Shown in pieces: positions 44,675 through 52,586 of a DNA stretch of 64,000 nt. The translations under genes were made by a program, and so were the position numbers. The stretch is from positions 474,344-538,343 of the forward strand of contig NZ_POWF01000001.1 of NCBI RefSeq assembly GCF_002895005.1, given 5' to 3'. The DNA is from Hanstruepera neustonica. Its GTDB lineage: Bacteria; Bacteroidota; Bacteroidia; Flavobacteriales; Flavobacteriaceae. Every line of letters starts with the position of its first letter. Positions within the stretch are counted from its first letter, which is position 1. Under the pieces are notes generated by a model. That model saw nothing but the letters and a program-made list of their open reading frames with translations. It searched no databases and had not been told where the DNA came from.

Positions 44675-45445
44675 TTACTGGGTTATACTTCCAATTGAAA
44701 ATACACTAAGTACATTTTCCTGCATCATTTTTTGCGCATCATAATTAGGCATTAAAGGTGTATCTAACACGTTCAAATCCCAAGTGTTCGGATTTTTAAA
44801 GAATTCTGAAATATTCATTTTAACCTCGATATTGGCATTGTTTGTAATGGTAATTGGTGTGGAAAGTTGAATAAGCGCAAAATTTTGTTCAAAAACACCA
44901 TCACTCACACGTGCAGTCCCATTATGATAATTGAATGGAGAAGGAGCCGTTGTATCAACATTGTACATGCCATCAAATTGTAAAAAATGATATCCACCTC
45001 CCAACATGGCTGGCCAATTCCAAGAAGCACTATTGAGATCTAAATAAGCACCGTCTACATTATCTGCTTCATTAAAACCCCAAATAAATCTCAATGTATA
45101 ATTTCCAATTGGAATGCTATTGTTTGTGGGTGTGAAATTATAAGTCGTTTCGTCTTCCAAATCAGTGAATTTGTAGCCATCAAATAAATAACTATCACCA
45201 TTGTCATTTACAAGTTCAAATCGAGATATCAAATACCGGATTCTTGTCATGCTAATCTCCTCACCATGTTCATTGGTAACTATTTCAGTCTGCAAATTGG
45301 AACTGTTAATGAGAGTTCCATCCCAATCGTGAGTAAAACTAAAACTCACATTGGACATGTTAACTAGCGATAAATTGTCATCTTTGTCTTCACTGCAATT
45401 TAAAATAAGCAGAAGCATGACAATTAAGGAAAATATCTTTTTCAT
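44675..45445 (-). CDS. MbnP-like copper-binding lipoprotein
   Basis: A 256-residue lipoprotein (Cys17 after LLLILN) of the MbnP family. Typical features: N-terminal FSFTHDWDG (His39), the R-I-R-Y-L-I-S-R-F-E-L strand, the FIWGFNEADN segment, the tryptophan-rich W-N-W-P-A-M-L-G-G-G-Y-H-F segment at 142-154 (Trp142, Trp144, His153), and YHNGTARV (His174). In the characterised MbnP, copper binds where a tryptophan has been converted to kynurenine by the partner MbnH. Candidate Cu ligands here are His39, His153 and His174, and the Trp to be modified is one of Trp122, Trp142 and Trp144; this is inference. It is directly followed by the di-haem gene. Confidence 0.85.
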   Translation of the reverse strand: MKKIFSLIVMLLLILNCSEDKDDNLSLVNMSNVSFSFTHDWDGTLINSSNLQTEIVTNEHGEEISMTRIRYLISRFELVNDNGDSYLFDGYKFTDLEDETTYNFTPTNNSIPIGNYTLRFIWGFNEADNVDGAYLDLNSASWNWPAMLGGGYHFLQFDGMYNVDTTAPSPFNYHNGTARVSDGVFEQNFALIQLSTPITITNNANIEVKMNISEFFKNPNTWDLNVLDTPLMPNYDAQKMMQENVLSVFSIGSITQ

Positions 45446-45449
45446 GATT

Positions 45450-46781
45450 TTATTTTGTCTTAACTATTAATAAATCGGTAAATCCTTTGTTTTCTTCAAT
45501 ATCACCATCCGAACTGCTGGACTCACCAACCGCAACTACGGTGTTATTTTCTAATTCGGTAGCATCGTAACAAAAATCAATTTCCGAACCACCTACGGTT
45601 TTTTGCCATAGTAAATTGCCGGTGTCATCAATTTTTAAAACCCAAGAATCATTTTGTCCATTATTATTTGTGACATCACCGTCAGTACTTCTTGAGCTAC
45701 CAGAAATGATGAAGTTGGAATTTACTTTCTGAATGGATCGAGCAACATCAAAACTTGACCCACCAAAAGTTTTTTCCCAAATTATATCACCATTGGGTGA
45801 AATTTTTATCAGCCATAAATCTGCAGCACCATTATTATGTGATACATTTTGGTCGTTACTTCGGGTATCTCCAACAATTAAAAAATTACCATCTCCAGAA
45901 TGAGCTATACCTCTTGCCTCATCAATTTGAGAGCCTCCATAAGAGCGTTCCCAAATAAGAGTGCCATTTTCAGAAATTTTGATAACCCAAAAATCATAAG
46001 TCCCCAAGTTGCCAGAAATATCGACATCATCGCTATCAGAAGATCCCACTAGAATATATCCGTTATCTGAAGTTTGAACGGCATCAAAAGGTGTATCTGT
46101 ATATGTGCCACCATAATATTTACTCCATTCCCTGTTTCCATTGGCGTCTAATTTTAGGGCCCAATAATCACCGCCAGCATGTCTGGCACTTGCAACTCTG
46201 GTATTTCCCTCACCTCCTGAAGCTGTAACATCCAAAACACCTGTAATAAAGTAGCCGCCATCATTAGATTGCAGTAAAGTATATCCTATATCAGAACCAG
46301 CATAACCATAAGATTTTTGCCATATTAGGTCGCCATTGGAACTTAATTTGGCTATCCAGTAATCTTGAGCTCCGGCATTTTCGCTTATATCTAAATCATT
46401 ACTGGATGTATATCCCAAGATGGCATAGCCGCCATCTTGTGTTTGGATAATAGTATTTCCACGGTCATCATCAGTACCTCCAAAGGTTTTAGACCATTGT
46501 ATATTATGCTCGCTGTCAAATTTTAAGACCCAAAAATCAAAACTTTCATTGTTTTTATCAGTAATATCACCATCAGCACTTTGGGAATAACCTAAAATAA
46601 CATAACCACCATCGCTAGTTTTGGCAATTGATTGAGCACTTTCATTCTTTGTGCCGCCATAGGTTTTTGCCAATTGGAGATTAGGTTCAGGCAAAATTAT
46701 TTGACCATTATCATCTTTTGAGCAAGAAGATATTATTAGGCATAAAACTCCAAAAAATAATATTTTGAATTGAATTTTCAT
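45450..46781 (-). CDS. Seven-repeat beta-propeller lipoprotein
   Basis: A 443-residue lipoprotein (lipobox I-I-S-S-C, Cys20) built from seven repeats, each with a core such as W-x-K-T-F-G-G-x-x-x-D, then TxDGGY-(I/V)-x-x-G and D-(F/Y)-W-(V/L)-x-K-(F/L). Repeat openers seen: KTYGGTKNE, KTFGGTDDD, KSYGYAGSD, KYYGGTYTD, RSYGGSQID, KTFGGSSFD, KTVGGSEID. Seven repeats point to a seven-bladed beta-propeller with no catalytic residues, probably a binding protein. The third repeat carries an extra loop (ASGGEGNTRVASARHAGG). It is co-directional with, and four bases before, the MbnP-like gene. Confidence 0.85.
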   Translation of the reverse strand: MKIQFKILFFGVLCLIISSCSKDDNGQIILPEPNLQLAKTYGGTKNESAQSIAKTSDGGYVILGYSQSADGDITDKNNESFDFWVLKFDSEHNIQWSKTFGGTDDDRGNTIIQTQDGGYAILGYTSSNDLDISENAGAQDYWIAKLSSNGDLIWQKSYGYAGSDIGYTLLQSNDGGYFITGVLDVTASGGEGNTRVASARHAGGDYWALKLDANGNREWSKYYGGTYTDTPFDAVQTSDNGYILVGSSDSDDVDISGNLGTYDFWVIKISENGTLIWERSYGGSQIDEARGIAHSGDGNFLIVGDTRSNDQNVSHNNGAADLWLIKISPNGDIIWEKTFGGSSFDVARSIQKVNSNFIISGSSRSTDGDVTNNNGQNDSWVLKIDDTGNLLWQKTVGGSEIDFCYDATELENNTVVAVGESSSSDGDIEENKGFTDLLIVKTK

Positions 46782-46786
46782 ATTTA

Positions 46787-47998
46787 TTACGTCCCACTTT
46801 TTCGAATTATAAATAATCCTCTATTAATATCACTGATAATAATATTACCACTTTCAAAATAAGGATAGACATTCCAAGCACCGCTAAAGTTGGTAGAATT
46901 GTTTTCTGGATACGTGTCAAAAAAACCTACTTTAGAAACCGAATTATTCTCAATATTACTAATATCATAAATTGTTACACCTGCTGTGTAGTTTGCTTGA
47001 TAATATAAATTGTCTTTTACATAACCATTATGATCAATTGCTTGAGAGGTGCCAAAAAAATCGGTAAAATAAATCGGATTGTCCAAATCGGTAAAATCGA
47101 AGATTAAGGTTCGGGTATTACTGCCATAGTTTACTTCATCTAGTTCATCTCCTAAAATAAAGTAATTCATGTCACTTGTAAACCAACCTTGGTGCGTATA
47201 ACCAATATTGGAATAATTGACAGTTGAAATTTCAATTGGATTTGATTTATCTGTGACATCAAACAACCCTACTTCAAAAACATTACTACCAATTAAAATT
47301 TCCTTACCTATATAATCAGTATCGGGTCCATTATAAGTTACTACTTGTGCATCATGTGAGTAACCTGAAAACCCTCCAGCCGCAAAAGGATTTAGGGGGT
47401 CTTGGATATTGATAAAATGAGGGCCTCCAGAGAAAGTATTAGATCCTACTGCGTAAGCATAGCCCGATTCTTCATTAATTACGATATTATGGGCATTCCC
47501 AAAACCAGTATAATGAGCATCTGCAGTGAATTCCTGTGGTGCCGAAGAAACATCTCTTAAATGCGTGAGATCGAATATTTGCATCCCATGATCTTGGGCT
47601 TCACTGACTATAAAGGCGTAGTCATTATAAACTTTAATATCTCGCCATGTACTTGCGCCGGTTGCTGTATTCAATGTGCCCAAAAAAATGGGGTTTTCCG
47701 CATTGGTTATATCAACAAATGATGTTCCTCTAGTTGTGCAAATTAAAGCATATTCCTTTCCAGTTGATGAATCGGTCCATCCCCAAGAGTCATTTCCCGC
47801 TAAACCAACACCACCAAATGTAGTAAGCGGCAGATGGGCAATTAAGTCATAATTATTACATGGATAAGGGCCTGCATAACCATTTGAACAAGTACTATTT
47901 TGAGGGTTTGAAGGCATATTGCTTGAAACATCATCACTTGAACATCCAATTATTACCCCTAAAACAATTACTAATATGGATAATATTTTTATTTTCAT
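46787..47998 (-). CDS. Choice-of-anchor-B/LVIVD propeller lipoprotein, copy 1
   Basis: A 403-residue lipoprotein (lipobox V-I-I-G-C, Cys19) of the LVIVD-repeat/choice-of-anchor-B family, expected to fold as a beta-propeller on the cell surface. An N-terminal cap has CSNGYAGPYPCNNYDL (37-52). Six histidines lie in motifs also found in the two neighbouring paralogues: His55 (IAHLP), His137 (HGMQIFDL), His170 (AHNIVIN), His215 (SHDAQVVTY), His269 (THQGWFT) and His323 (IDHNGYVK). Their spacing suggests about one per blade, a possible metal or active site. Gene order and 5-6 base gaps show it is part of the same operon. Confidence 0.88.
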   Translation of the reverse strand: MKIKILSILVIVLGVIIGCSSDDVSSNMPSNPQNSTCSNGYAGPYPCNNYDLIAHLPLTTFGGVGLAGNDSWGWTDSSTGKEYALICTTRGTSFVDITNAENPIFLGTLNTATGASTWRDIKVYNDYAFIVSEAQDHGMQIFDLTHLRDVSSAPQEFTADAHYTGFGNAHNIVINEESGYAYAVGSNTFSGGPHFINIQDPLNPFAAGGFSGYSHDAQVVTYNGPDTDYIGKEILIGSNVFEVGLFDVTDKSNPIEISTVNYSNIGYTHQGWFTSDMNYFILGDELDEVNYGSNTRTLIFDFTDLDNPIYFTDFFGTSQAIDHNGYVKDNLYYQANYTAGVTIYDISNIENNSVSKVGFFDTYPENNSTNFSGAWNVYPYFESGNIIISDINRGLFIIRKSGT

Positions 47999-48004
47999 TA
48001 TTAA

Positions 48005-49492
48005 CTATTGAGTTGGTCGCACAATAAAAAGTCCCCTTTCAATATCACTAATAATTATATTACCACTTTGGAAATATGGATACACACTCCAAGCACCATT
48101 GAAACTAGTATTGTTGTTTTCTGGATGCGTGTCAAAATAAGCAATTTCATTCATAGAATTCCCGTCAACACCAGATATATCAATAACACGTAGTCCAGCA
48201 GTATAGTTGGCTAGATAATAGGAATTACCTTTGACATAGCCATTGTGGTCAATAGCTGCTGAAGGACCAATGTAATCCATTTTAAAGGTCGGATTGTCTA
48301 AATCTGTAAAATCAAAAACAATAGTTCTTGTGTTATTTCCGAATCCCAACTCATCGGTTTCATCTCCTAAAATGAAATAGCGCATATCTTCCGTAAACCA
48401 TCCTTGATGCGTATAGCCAACGTTGTTATAACTAATGGTGGCAATTTCAATAGGGTTTCCTTTATCTGTAATATCAGCAATTACAACTTCATTTTCATTG
48501 CTACCAACTATAATTTCTCTTCCAGCATAATCTGAATCGGGACCATTATAGGTTACAACTTGGGCGTCATGAGCATACCCAAAGAACCCACCTTCTCCAA
48601 TAGGGTTTAACGGATTTTGAATATTTATAAACAAAGGACCACCTCCATAAGTACCACTTCGACTAGATCCAACTGCATAGGCATATCCAGAATTTTCGTT
48701 AATTACAATATTGTGGGCACTTCCAAAGCCTGAATATAAAGCATCAGATGTAAAGTTTTCAGGTGGATTGGTAACACTTCGTAATCGGGTTAAATCAAAA
48801 ACCTGCATACCATGAGCGCCAACATTGTCAGCAACTATAAATGCATAATTATTATACACTTTTACATCTCTCCAATAACTCGTACTGGTAGCTGTATCAA
48901 GCCTTCCTAGAAAGATTGGATTTGTTGGATCTGAAACATCTACAAAAGCAGTGCTGTTTGTCATGGCAACCAAAGCATACTCTTTCCCAGTAGTGGTGTC
49001 CGTCCATCCCCAAATATCACTGCCTTCAGGATTTCCCAAATTATTTGCTAGAACCGAAACAGGAATATGTCCCATTAAATCATAACCGTCGCACGGATAT
49101 GGCCCAGCCATTCCATCTATACATGGGAACATTGGGGTTAAATCTGGATTGTCCTGACAGGCATTACCAATACCATCACCATCATCGTCAATTTGATCGG
49201 GATTTGGAATTAGAGGGCAATTATCTTCATCATCTGGAATGCCGTCATTATCAGTATCTAGATCATTCGTAGTATCACAGCTGTCACCTATCCCATCATT
49301 ATCAACATCACTTTGGTTTGGATTTGAAATAGAAGGGCAATTATCTTGTGCGTCTGGAATACCATCATTGTCAGAGTCTACTACAACTATTGGATCGACA
49401 GGTTCGTCATCACAACTTTGTAATACAACTAAACCAATGATTAAAAAGTAAAAGGTTAGAATTTTTAATGAAATCCTTAATTCGTTTTTCAT
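48005..49492 (-). CDS. Choice-of-anchor-B/LVIVD propeller lipoprotein with thrombospondin type-3 calcium repeats, copy 2
   Basis: A 495-residue lipoprotein (VVLQSC, Cys27) of the same family as its neighbours. Between the lipid anchor and the propeller is a segment of about 75 residues (39-113) of TSP3-type repeats ([53 protein letters not shown]), which bind calcium and act as a rigid spacer. The propeller then starts with [20 protein letters not shown]. Family His motifs are kept: [40 protein letters not shown]. It lies six bases from each neighbour. Confidence 0.9.
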   Translation of the reverse strand: MKNELRISLKILTFYFLIIGLVVLQSCDDEPVDPIVVVDSDNDGIPDAQDNCPSISNPNQSDVDNDGIGDSCDTTNDLDTDNDGIPDDEDNCPLIPNPDQIDDDGDGIGNACQDNPDLTPMFPCIDGMAGPYPCDGYDLMGHIPVSVLANNLGNPEGSDIWGWTDTTTGKEYALVAMTNSTAFVDVSDPTNPIFLGRLDTATSTSYWRDVKVYNNYAFIVADNVGAHGMQVFDLTRLRSVTNPPENFTSDALYSGFGSAHNIVINENSGYAYAVGSSRSGTYGGGPLFINIQNPLNPIGEGGFFGYAHDAQVVTYNGPDSDYAGREIIVGSNENEVVIADITDKGNPIEIATISYNNVGYTHQGWFTEDMRYFILGDETDELGFGNNTRTIVFDFTDLDNPTFKMDYIGPSAAIDHNGYVKGNSYYLANYTAGLRVIDISGVDGNSMNEIAYFDTHPENNNTSFNGAWSVYPYFQSGNIIISDIERGLFIVRPTQ

Positions 49493-49498
49493 AGCTAT

Positions 49499-51043
49499 TT
49501 ATTTGAGCAATAATTTTTTTGTTATTGTTGAATTTATTCTAATTACATATATACCTCTTTCATAAGATGCTGTTGGTATAACGAATTTATTGAGATTGAT
49601 ATTATGTTTTTCAAATACCTTTTTGCCTAGTATATTATAGATTTCTATTGCATGGACGCCCTGACCTTTTGATGCCGAAACAATAGTAGAGGTTTTAGCA
49701 GGATTTGGTGATAATAAAAACTCATTGTTTAAATAAGGGGCATCAACTCCTAGCGTACCGCTTTTCCTTACTACAAATAACCCACGATCTATGTCACTTA
49801 TGATAATATTTCCACTTTCAAAATATGGGTAAACACTCCAAGCACCATCAAAACCAGTGTTATCATTTTCAGGGTGTGTGTCAAAATAACCTATTTCAGT
49901 CATGGAGTTCGTGTCTGAAGCAATATTTGAAATGTCTAAGACCCTTAAACCTCCTCTATAATTTGCCAAGTAGAACCTATCGCCTTTAACATAACCATTA
50001 TGATCAATTGCGGTAGATGGACCAAAATAAGTTGAGGACAAAATAGGGTTGTCTAAATCCTGCACATCAAAAACCAAGGTGCGTGTATTCATGCCAAAAG
50101 ACTGTTCGTCTGTTTCATCACCCATGATAAAATAACGATGATCTTCTGTGAACCAACCTTGATGGGCATAACCGGGTTGTGGATAGGTAATTTCAGAAAT
50201 CTTCACCACGTTACTCTTATCAGTGACATCTAAAAAGACCAACTTATCATTATTAGTGAAGCTACCGTTACTTGCAACTAAAATTTCTCTTCCAACGTAA
50301 GTTGATATAGTTGTCGTATTTGGGTCGGGACTAGTATCAGGACCATTGTAAGTAATTACTTGGGCATCATGAGTGTAACCGCTATCTGTGTAATTACCTA
50401 TTGTTGTCGGGGAAATTGGGTCTGAAATATCAACAAATATCGGTCCACCACCATTTGCTGAATTACATCCTACGAGGTAGGCAACTGCCTCGCTTTCATT
50501 AATAATGATATTGTGACAACTTCCAATTTGTATTCCTGTACCATCGCCTGAATAGGTTTTTATTCTATCGGGATACTCGGCTTCTTCAAAAGTTAAATCG
50601 CTGTCAATGCCATCTCTTAAAATGGTTAAATCAAAAATTTGCATACCATGAGCACCAACATTATCGGCAATAATAAAAGCATAATTGTTGTAGACTTTTA
50701 CATCTCTCCAGAAACTTGTTGAGGTATTGGTATCCAATCTTCCCAAAAAAATAGGGTTAACAGCATTGCTAATATCAACAAATGCAGTACTATTAGTTGT
50801 TGCAACTATGGCGTATTCTTTGCCGTTTAATGGGTCAGTCCAGCCCCAAGTATCACTGCCTTCAGGATTCCCTTGGGTATTGGCAAGTACAGAAATTGGA
50901 ATATGAGAGATTAAATCATAATCATTGCAAGGAAACGAATCTCCCTCAGAAACTGAAGCAAAACCACTTTCACATGGCATCTGGCCAAATCCGTAACTTA
51001 TGCAAACAATAATTGAGCTTATTGTTTTTAATTTTTTAAACAT
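49499..51043 (-). CDS. Choice-of-anchor-B/LVIVD propeller with T9SS sorting domain, copy 3
   Basis: A 514-residue exported protein and the first gene of the operon. It has a signal peptide (about 1-21), the propeller (CESGFASVSEGDSFPCNDYD through RGLFVVRKSG, about 24-430) and a C-terminal type A T9SS sorting domain (about 438-514: LLSPNPAKTSTIVSASKGQG, IYNILGKKVFEKHNINLNKF, GIYVIRINSTITKKLLLK). Conserved His motifs: [45 protein letters not shown]. Insertions relative to the other two copies occur near DRIKTYSGDGTGIQIGS and after GPDTSPDPNTTT. The protein should be released or attached at the surface by T9SS. Confidence 0.93.
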   Translation of the reverse strand: MFKKLKTISSIIVCISYGFGQMPCESGFASVSEGDSFPCNDYDLISHIPISVLANTQGNPEGSDTWGWTDPLNGKEYAIVATTNSTAFVDISNAVNPIFLGRLDTNTSTSFWRDVKVYNNYAFIIADNVGAHGMQIFDLTILRDGIDSDLTFEEAEYPDRIKTYSGDGTGIQIGSCHNIIINESEAVAYLVGCNSANGGGPIFVDISDPISPTTIGNYTDSGYTHDAQVITYNGPDTSPDPNTTTISTYVGREILVASNGSFTNNDKLVFLDVTDKSNVVKISEITYPQPGYAHQGWFTEDHRYFIMGDETDEQSFGMNTRTLVFDVQDLDNPILSSTYFGPSTAIDHNGYVKGDRFYLANYRGGLRVLDISNIASDTNSMTEIGYFDTHPENDNTGFDGAWSVYPYFESGNIIISDIDRGLFVVRKSGTLGVDAPYLNNEFLLSPNPAKTSTIVSASKGQGVHAIEIYNILGKKVFEKHNINLNKFVIPTASYERGIYVIRINSTITKKLLLK

Positions 51044-51071
51044 CAGGTTAAGTGTGATTAAATAAGCCCAA

Positions 51072-51079
51072 CAAAATTA
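51072..51079 (-). promoter_or_regulatory. Candidate -7 box for the six-gene propeller/MbnP/MbnH operon
   Basis: On the minus strand TAATTTTG lies 28 bases upstream of the first gene. Further upstream is a long A tract (51104-51120 read on the minus strand), which could act like an UP element. No -33 TTG is seen. Confidence 0.4.
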
Positions 51080-51196
51080 ACAGAATAATAGAGATTAGAG
51101 CCCTTTTTTTGTTTTTTTTATGTTAAAATGACATTGTAAATGACTATTATACAACATTTAAGTTCAGGAATATCCTAAATATAATTTTGAGCTTCT

Positions 51197-51204
51197 TATT
51201 TTTG
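51197..51204 (+). promoter_or_regulatory. Candidate -7 box for thiL
   Basis: TATTTTTG matches TAnnTTTG and ends only four bases before the thiL ATG, implying a leaderless or nearly leaderless transcript if used. Confidence 0.4.
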
Positions 51205-51208
51205 CAGC

Positions 51209-52255
51209 ATGATAGAAGACAAAAACCAACAGCGAACATCATTAAGTGATATTGGAGAATTTGGCTTAATAGATCAATTAACCAAAAATTTTAAGATTAG
51301 TCAAAAATCATCTGTAAAAGGAATTGGAGATGATGCAGCCATTTTAAATTTTGACCAAAAGCAAGTTGTTGTATCAACAGATTTATTGGTTGAAGGCGTG
51401 CATTTCGATTTGAGCTATATGCCCTTAAAACATTTAGGTTATAAAGCTATCATGGTCAATTTATCTGATATCTATGCTATGAATGCCATGGCCACACAAG
51501 TAACGGTGTCTATTGCAGTATCAAATAGGTTCCCATTAGAAGCTCTAGAGGAATTATATGCAGGAGTTGAAACTGCATCTCAAATTTATAATGTTGACGT
51601 TGTTGGGGGTGATACGACTTCTTCAACATCGGGATTGATTATTTCGGTTACGGCTATTGGAGAGGTTGAAAAGGGAGATGAAGTATTAAGAAGTGGTGCT
51701 AAACCAAACGATTTATTAGTTGTAACTGGAGATTTAGGTGCTGCTTACATGGGACTTCAAATTTTGGAACGAGAAAAAGAGGTTTTTAAAGTTAACCCCA
51801 ATAATCAACCTGATTTAGAACCTTATACTTATATTGTTGAAAGGCAGTTAAAACCGGAATCAAGAAAAGATATTGTGATGTTGTTGAAAGATTTAGAGGT
51901 TAAGCCTACATCTATGATTGATATTAGTGATGGTTTGTCATCCGAGATTTTGCATATCTGTAAACAAAGTGGTGTTGGGTGTGATGTGTACGAAAATAAA
52001 ATTCCATTGGACCCACAAGTTATTTCCACATGCGAAGAATTTAATATTGATAGTACTACGGTAGCACTGAATGGTGGTGAAGATTATGAATTATTGTTTA
52101 CAATTTCACAAGATGATTATCCTAAAATAAAGGCAAATCCTAATTTTAGCATTATCGGGCATATTAAAGAACCAAGTGCAGGCATCCATCTGGTTACTCG
52201 CGCTGACACAAGAATTCCTATGAAAGCTCAAGGATGGAAGAGTTTTGAAGATTAA
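51209..52255 (+). CDS. thiL: Thiamine-monophosphate kinase
   Basis: ThiL phosphorylates thiamine monophosphate to thiamine pyrophosphate. The 348-residue protein has the PurM-like layout: FGLIDQLTKNF, the Mg/ATP-binding GIGDDAAIL and STDLLVEGVHFDLSYMPLKH, DVVGGDTTSS, and the C-terminal MIDISDGLSSEI and NGGEDYELLFT. The stop overlaps the converging small gene by four bases. No other thiamine gene is nearby. Confidence 0.97.
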   Translation: MIEDKNQQRTSLSDIGEFGLIDQLTKNFKISQKSSVKGIGDDAAILNFDQKQVVVSTDLLVEGVHFDLSYMPLKHLGYKAIMVNLSDIYAMNAMATQVTVSIAVSNRFPLEALEELYAGVETASQIYNVDVVGGDTTSSTSGLIISVTAIGEVEKGDEVLRSGAKPNDLLVVTGDLGAAYMGLQILEREKEVFKVNPNNQPDLEPYTYIVERQLKPESRKDIVMLLKDLEVKPTSMIDISDGLSSEILHICKQSGVGCDVYENKIPLDPQVISTCEEFNIDSTTVALNGGEDYELLFTISQDDYPKIKANPNFSIIGHIKEPSAGIHLVTRADTRIPMKAQGWKSFED

Positions 52256-52530
52256 GCAGGAATTCTTAAATCTGAATTTAAGAATTGTCTGTTTTGTAAT
52301 CGCATTAATCTTCTGGTGTACATTTGCTCTAAAATAGAATTGATCTCACGATATTTAGGAGTTAAGATCGTTAAATTTCCATTACCGTTCGTAGTCAGTT
52401 CTTTTTTGCAATGAGAACAGGTGTACTCTTTAACATGACCGGTAACTTTTCTTGATACTTCAAAATCATGACCAAAAACGGAACAGTACAATCTCGGCAA
52501 TAAGGCTGGTTTTATGGTAGCTGTTTTCAT
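52252..52530 (-). CDS. Small Cys/His (zinc-ribbon-like) protein, conserved hypothetical
   Basis: A 92-residue protein with Cys16, His21, Cys38 and Cys41 (LYCSVFGHDF ... YTCSHCKKEL), an arrangement that could bind one zinc ion. The remainder is helical and basic (INSILEQMYTRRLMRLQNRQ). I recognise this type of small protein from flavobacteria, but not a function. It converges with thiL and shares four bases with its 3' end. A nucleic-acid-binding role is only a guess. Confidence 0.72.
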   Translation of the reverse strand: MKTATIKPALLPRLYCSVFGHDFEVSRKVTGHVKEYTCSHCKKELTTNGNGNLTILTPKYREINSILEQMYTRRLMRLQNRQFLNSDLRIPA

Positions 52531-52586
52531 AAGTATTTGATTTGGAGGAATAAAGCTAGCAAAAAAAACAAAAATATCGACAAAAG

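Noticed and set aside
18514-45445. A direct functional link between kynA (free tryptophan to formylkynurenine) and the MbnP/MbnH pair (protein-bound kynurenine)
   Set aside because: The loci are 24 kb apart, the chemistry acts on different substrates in different compartments, and nothing in the sequence connects them.
49130-49390. Repeated DNA in the copy-2 propeller gene resembling a short tandem repeat
   Set aside because: It encodes TSP3 calcium-binding repeats at the protein level; unit length and sequence vary, so not a CRISPR or VNTR.
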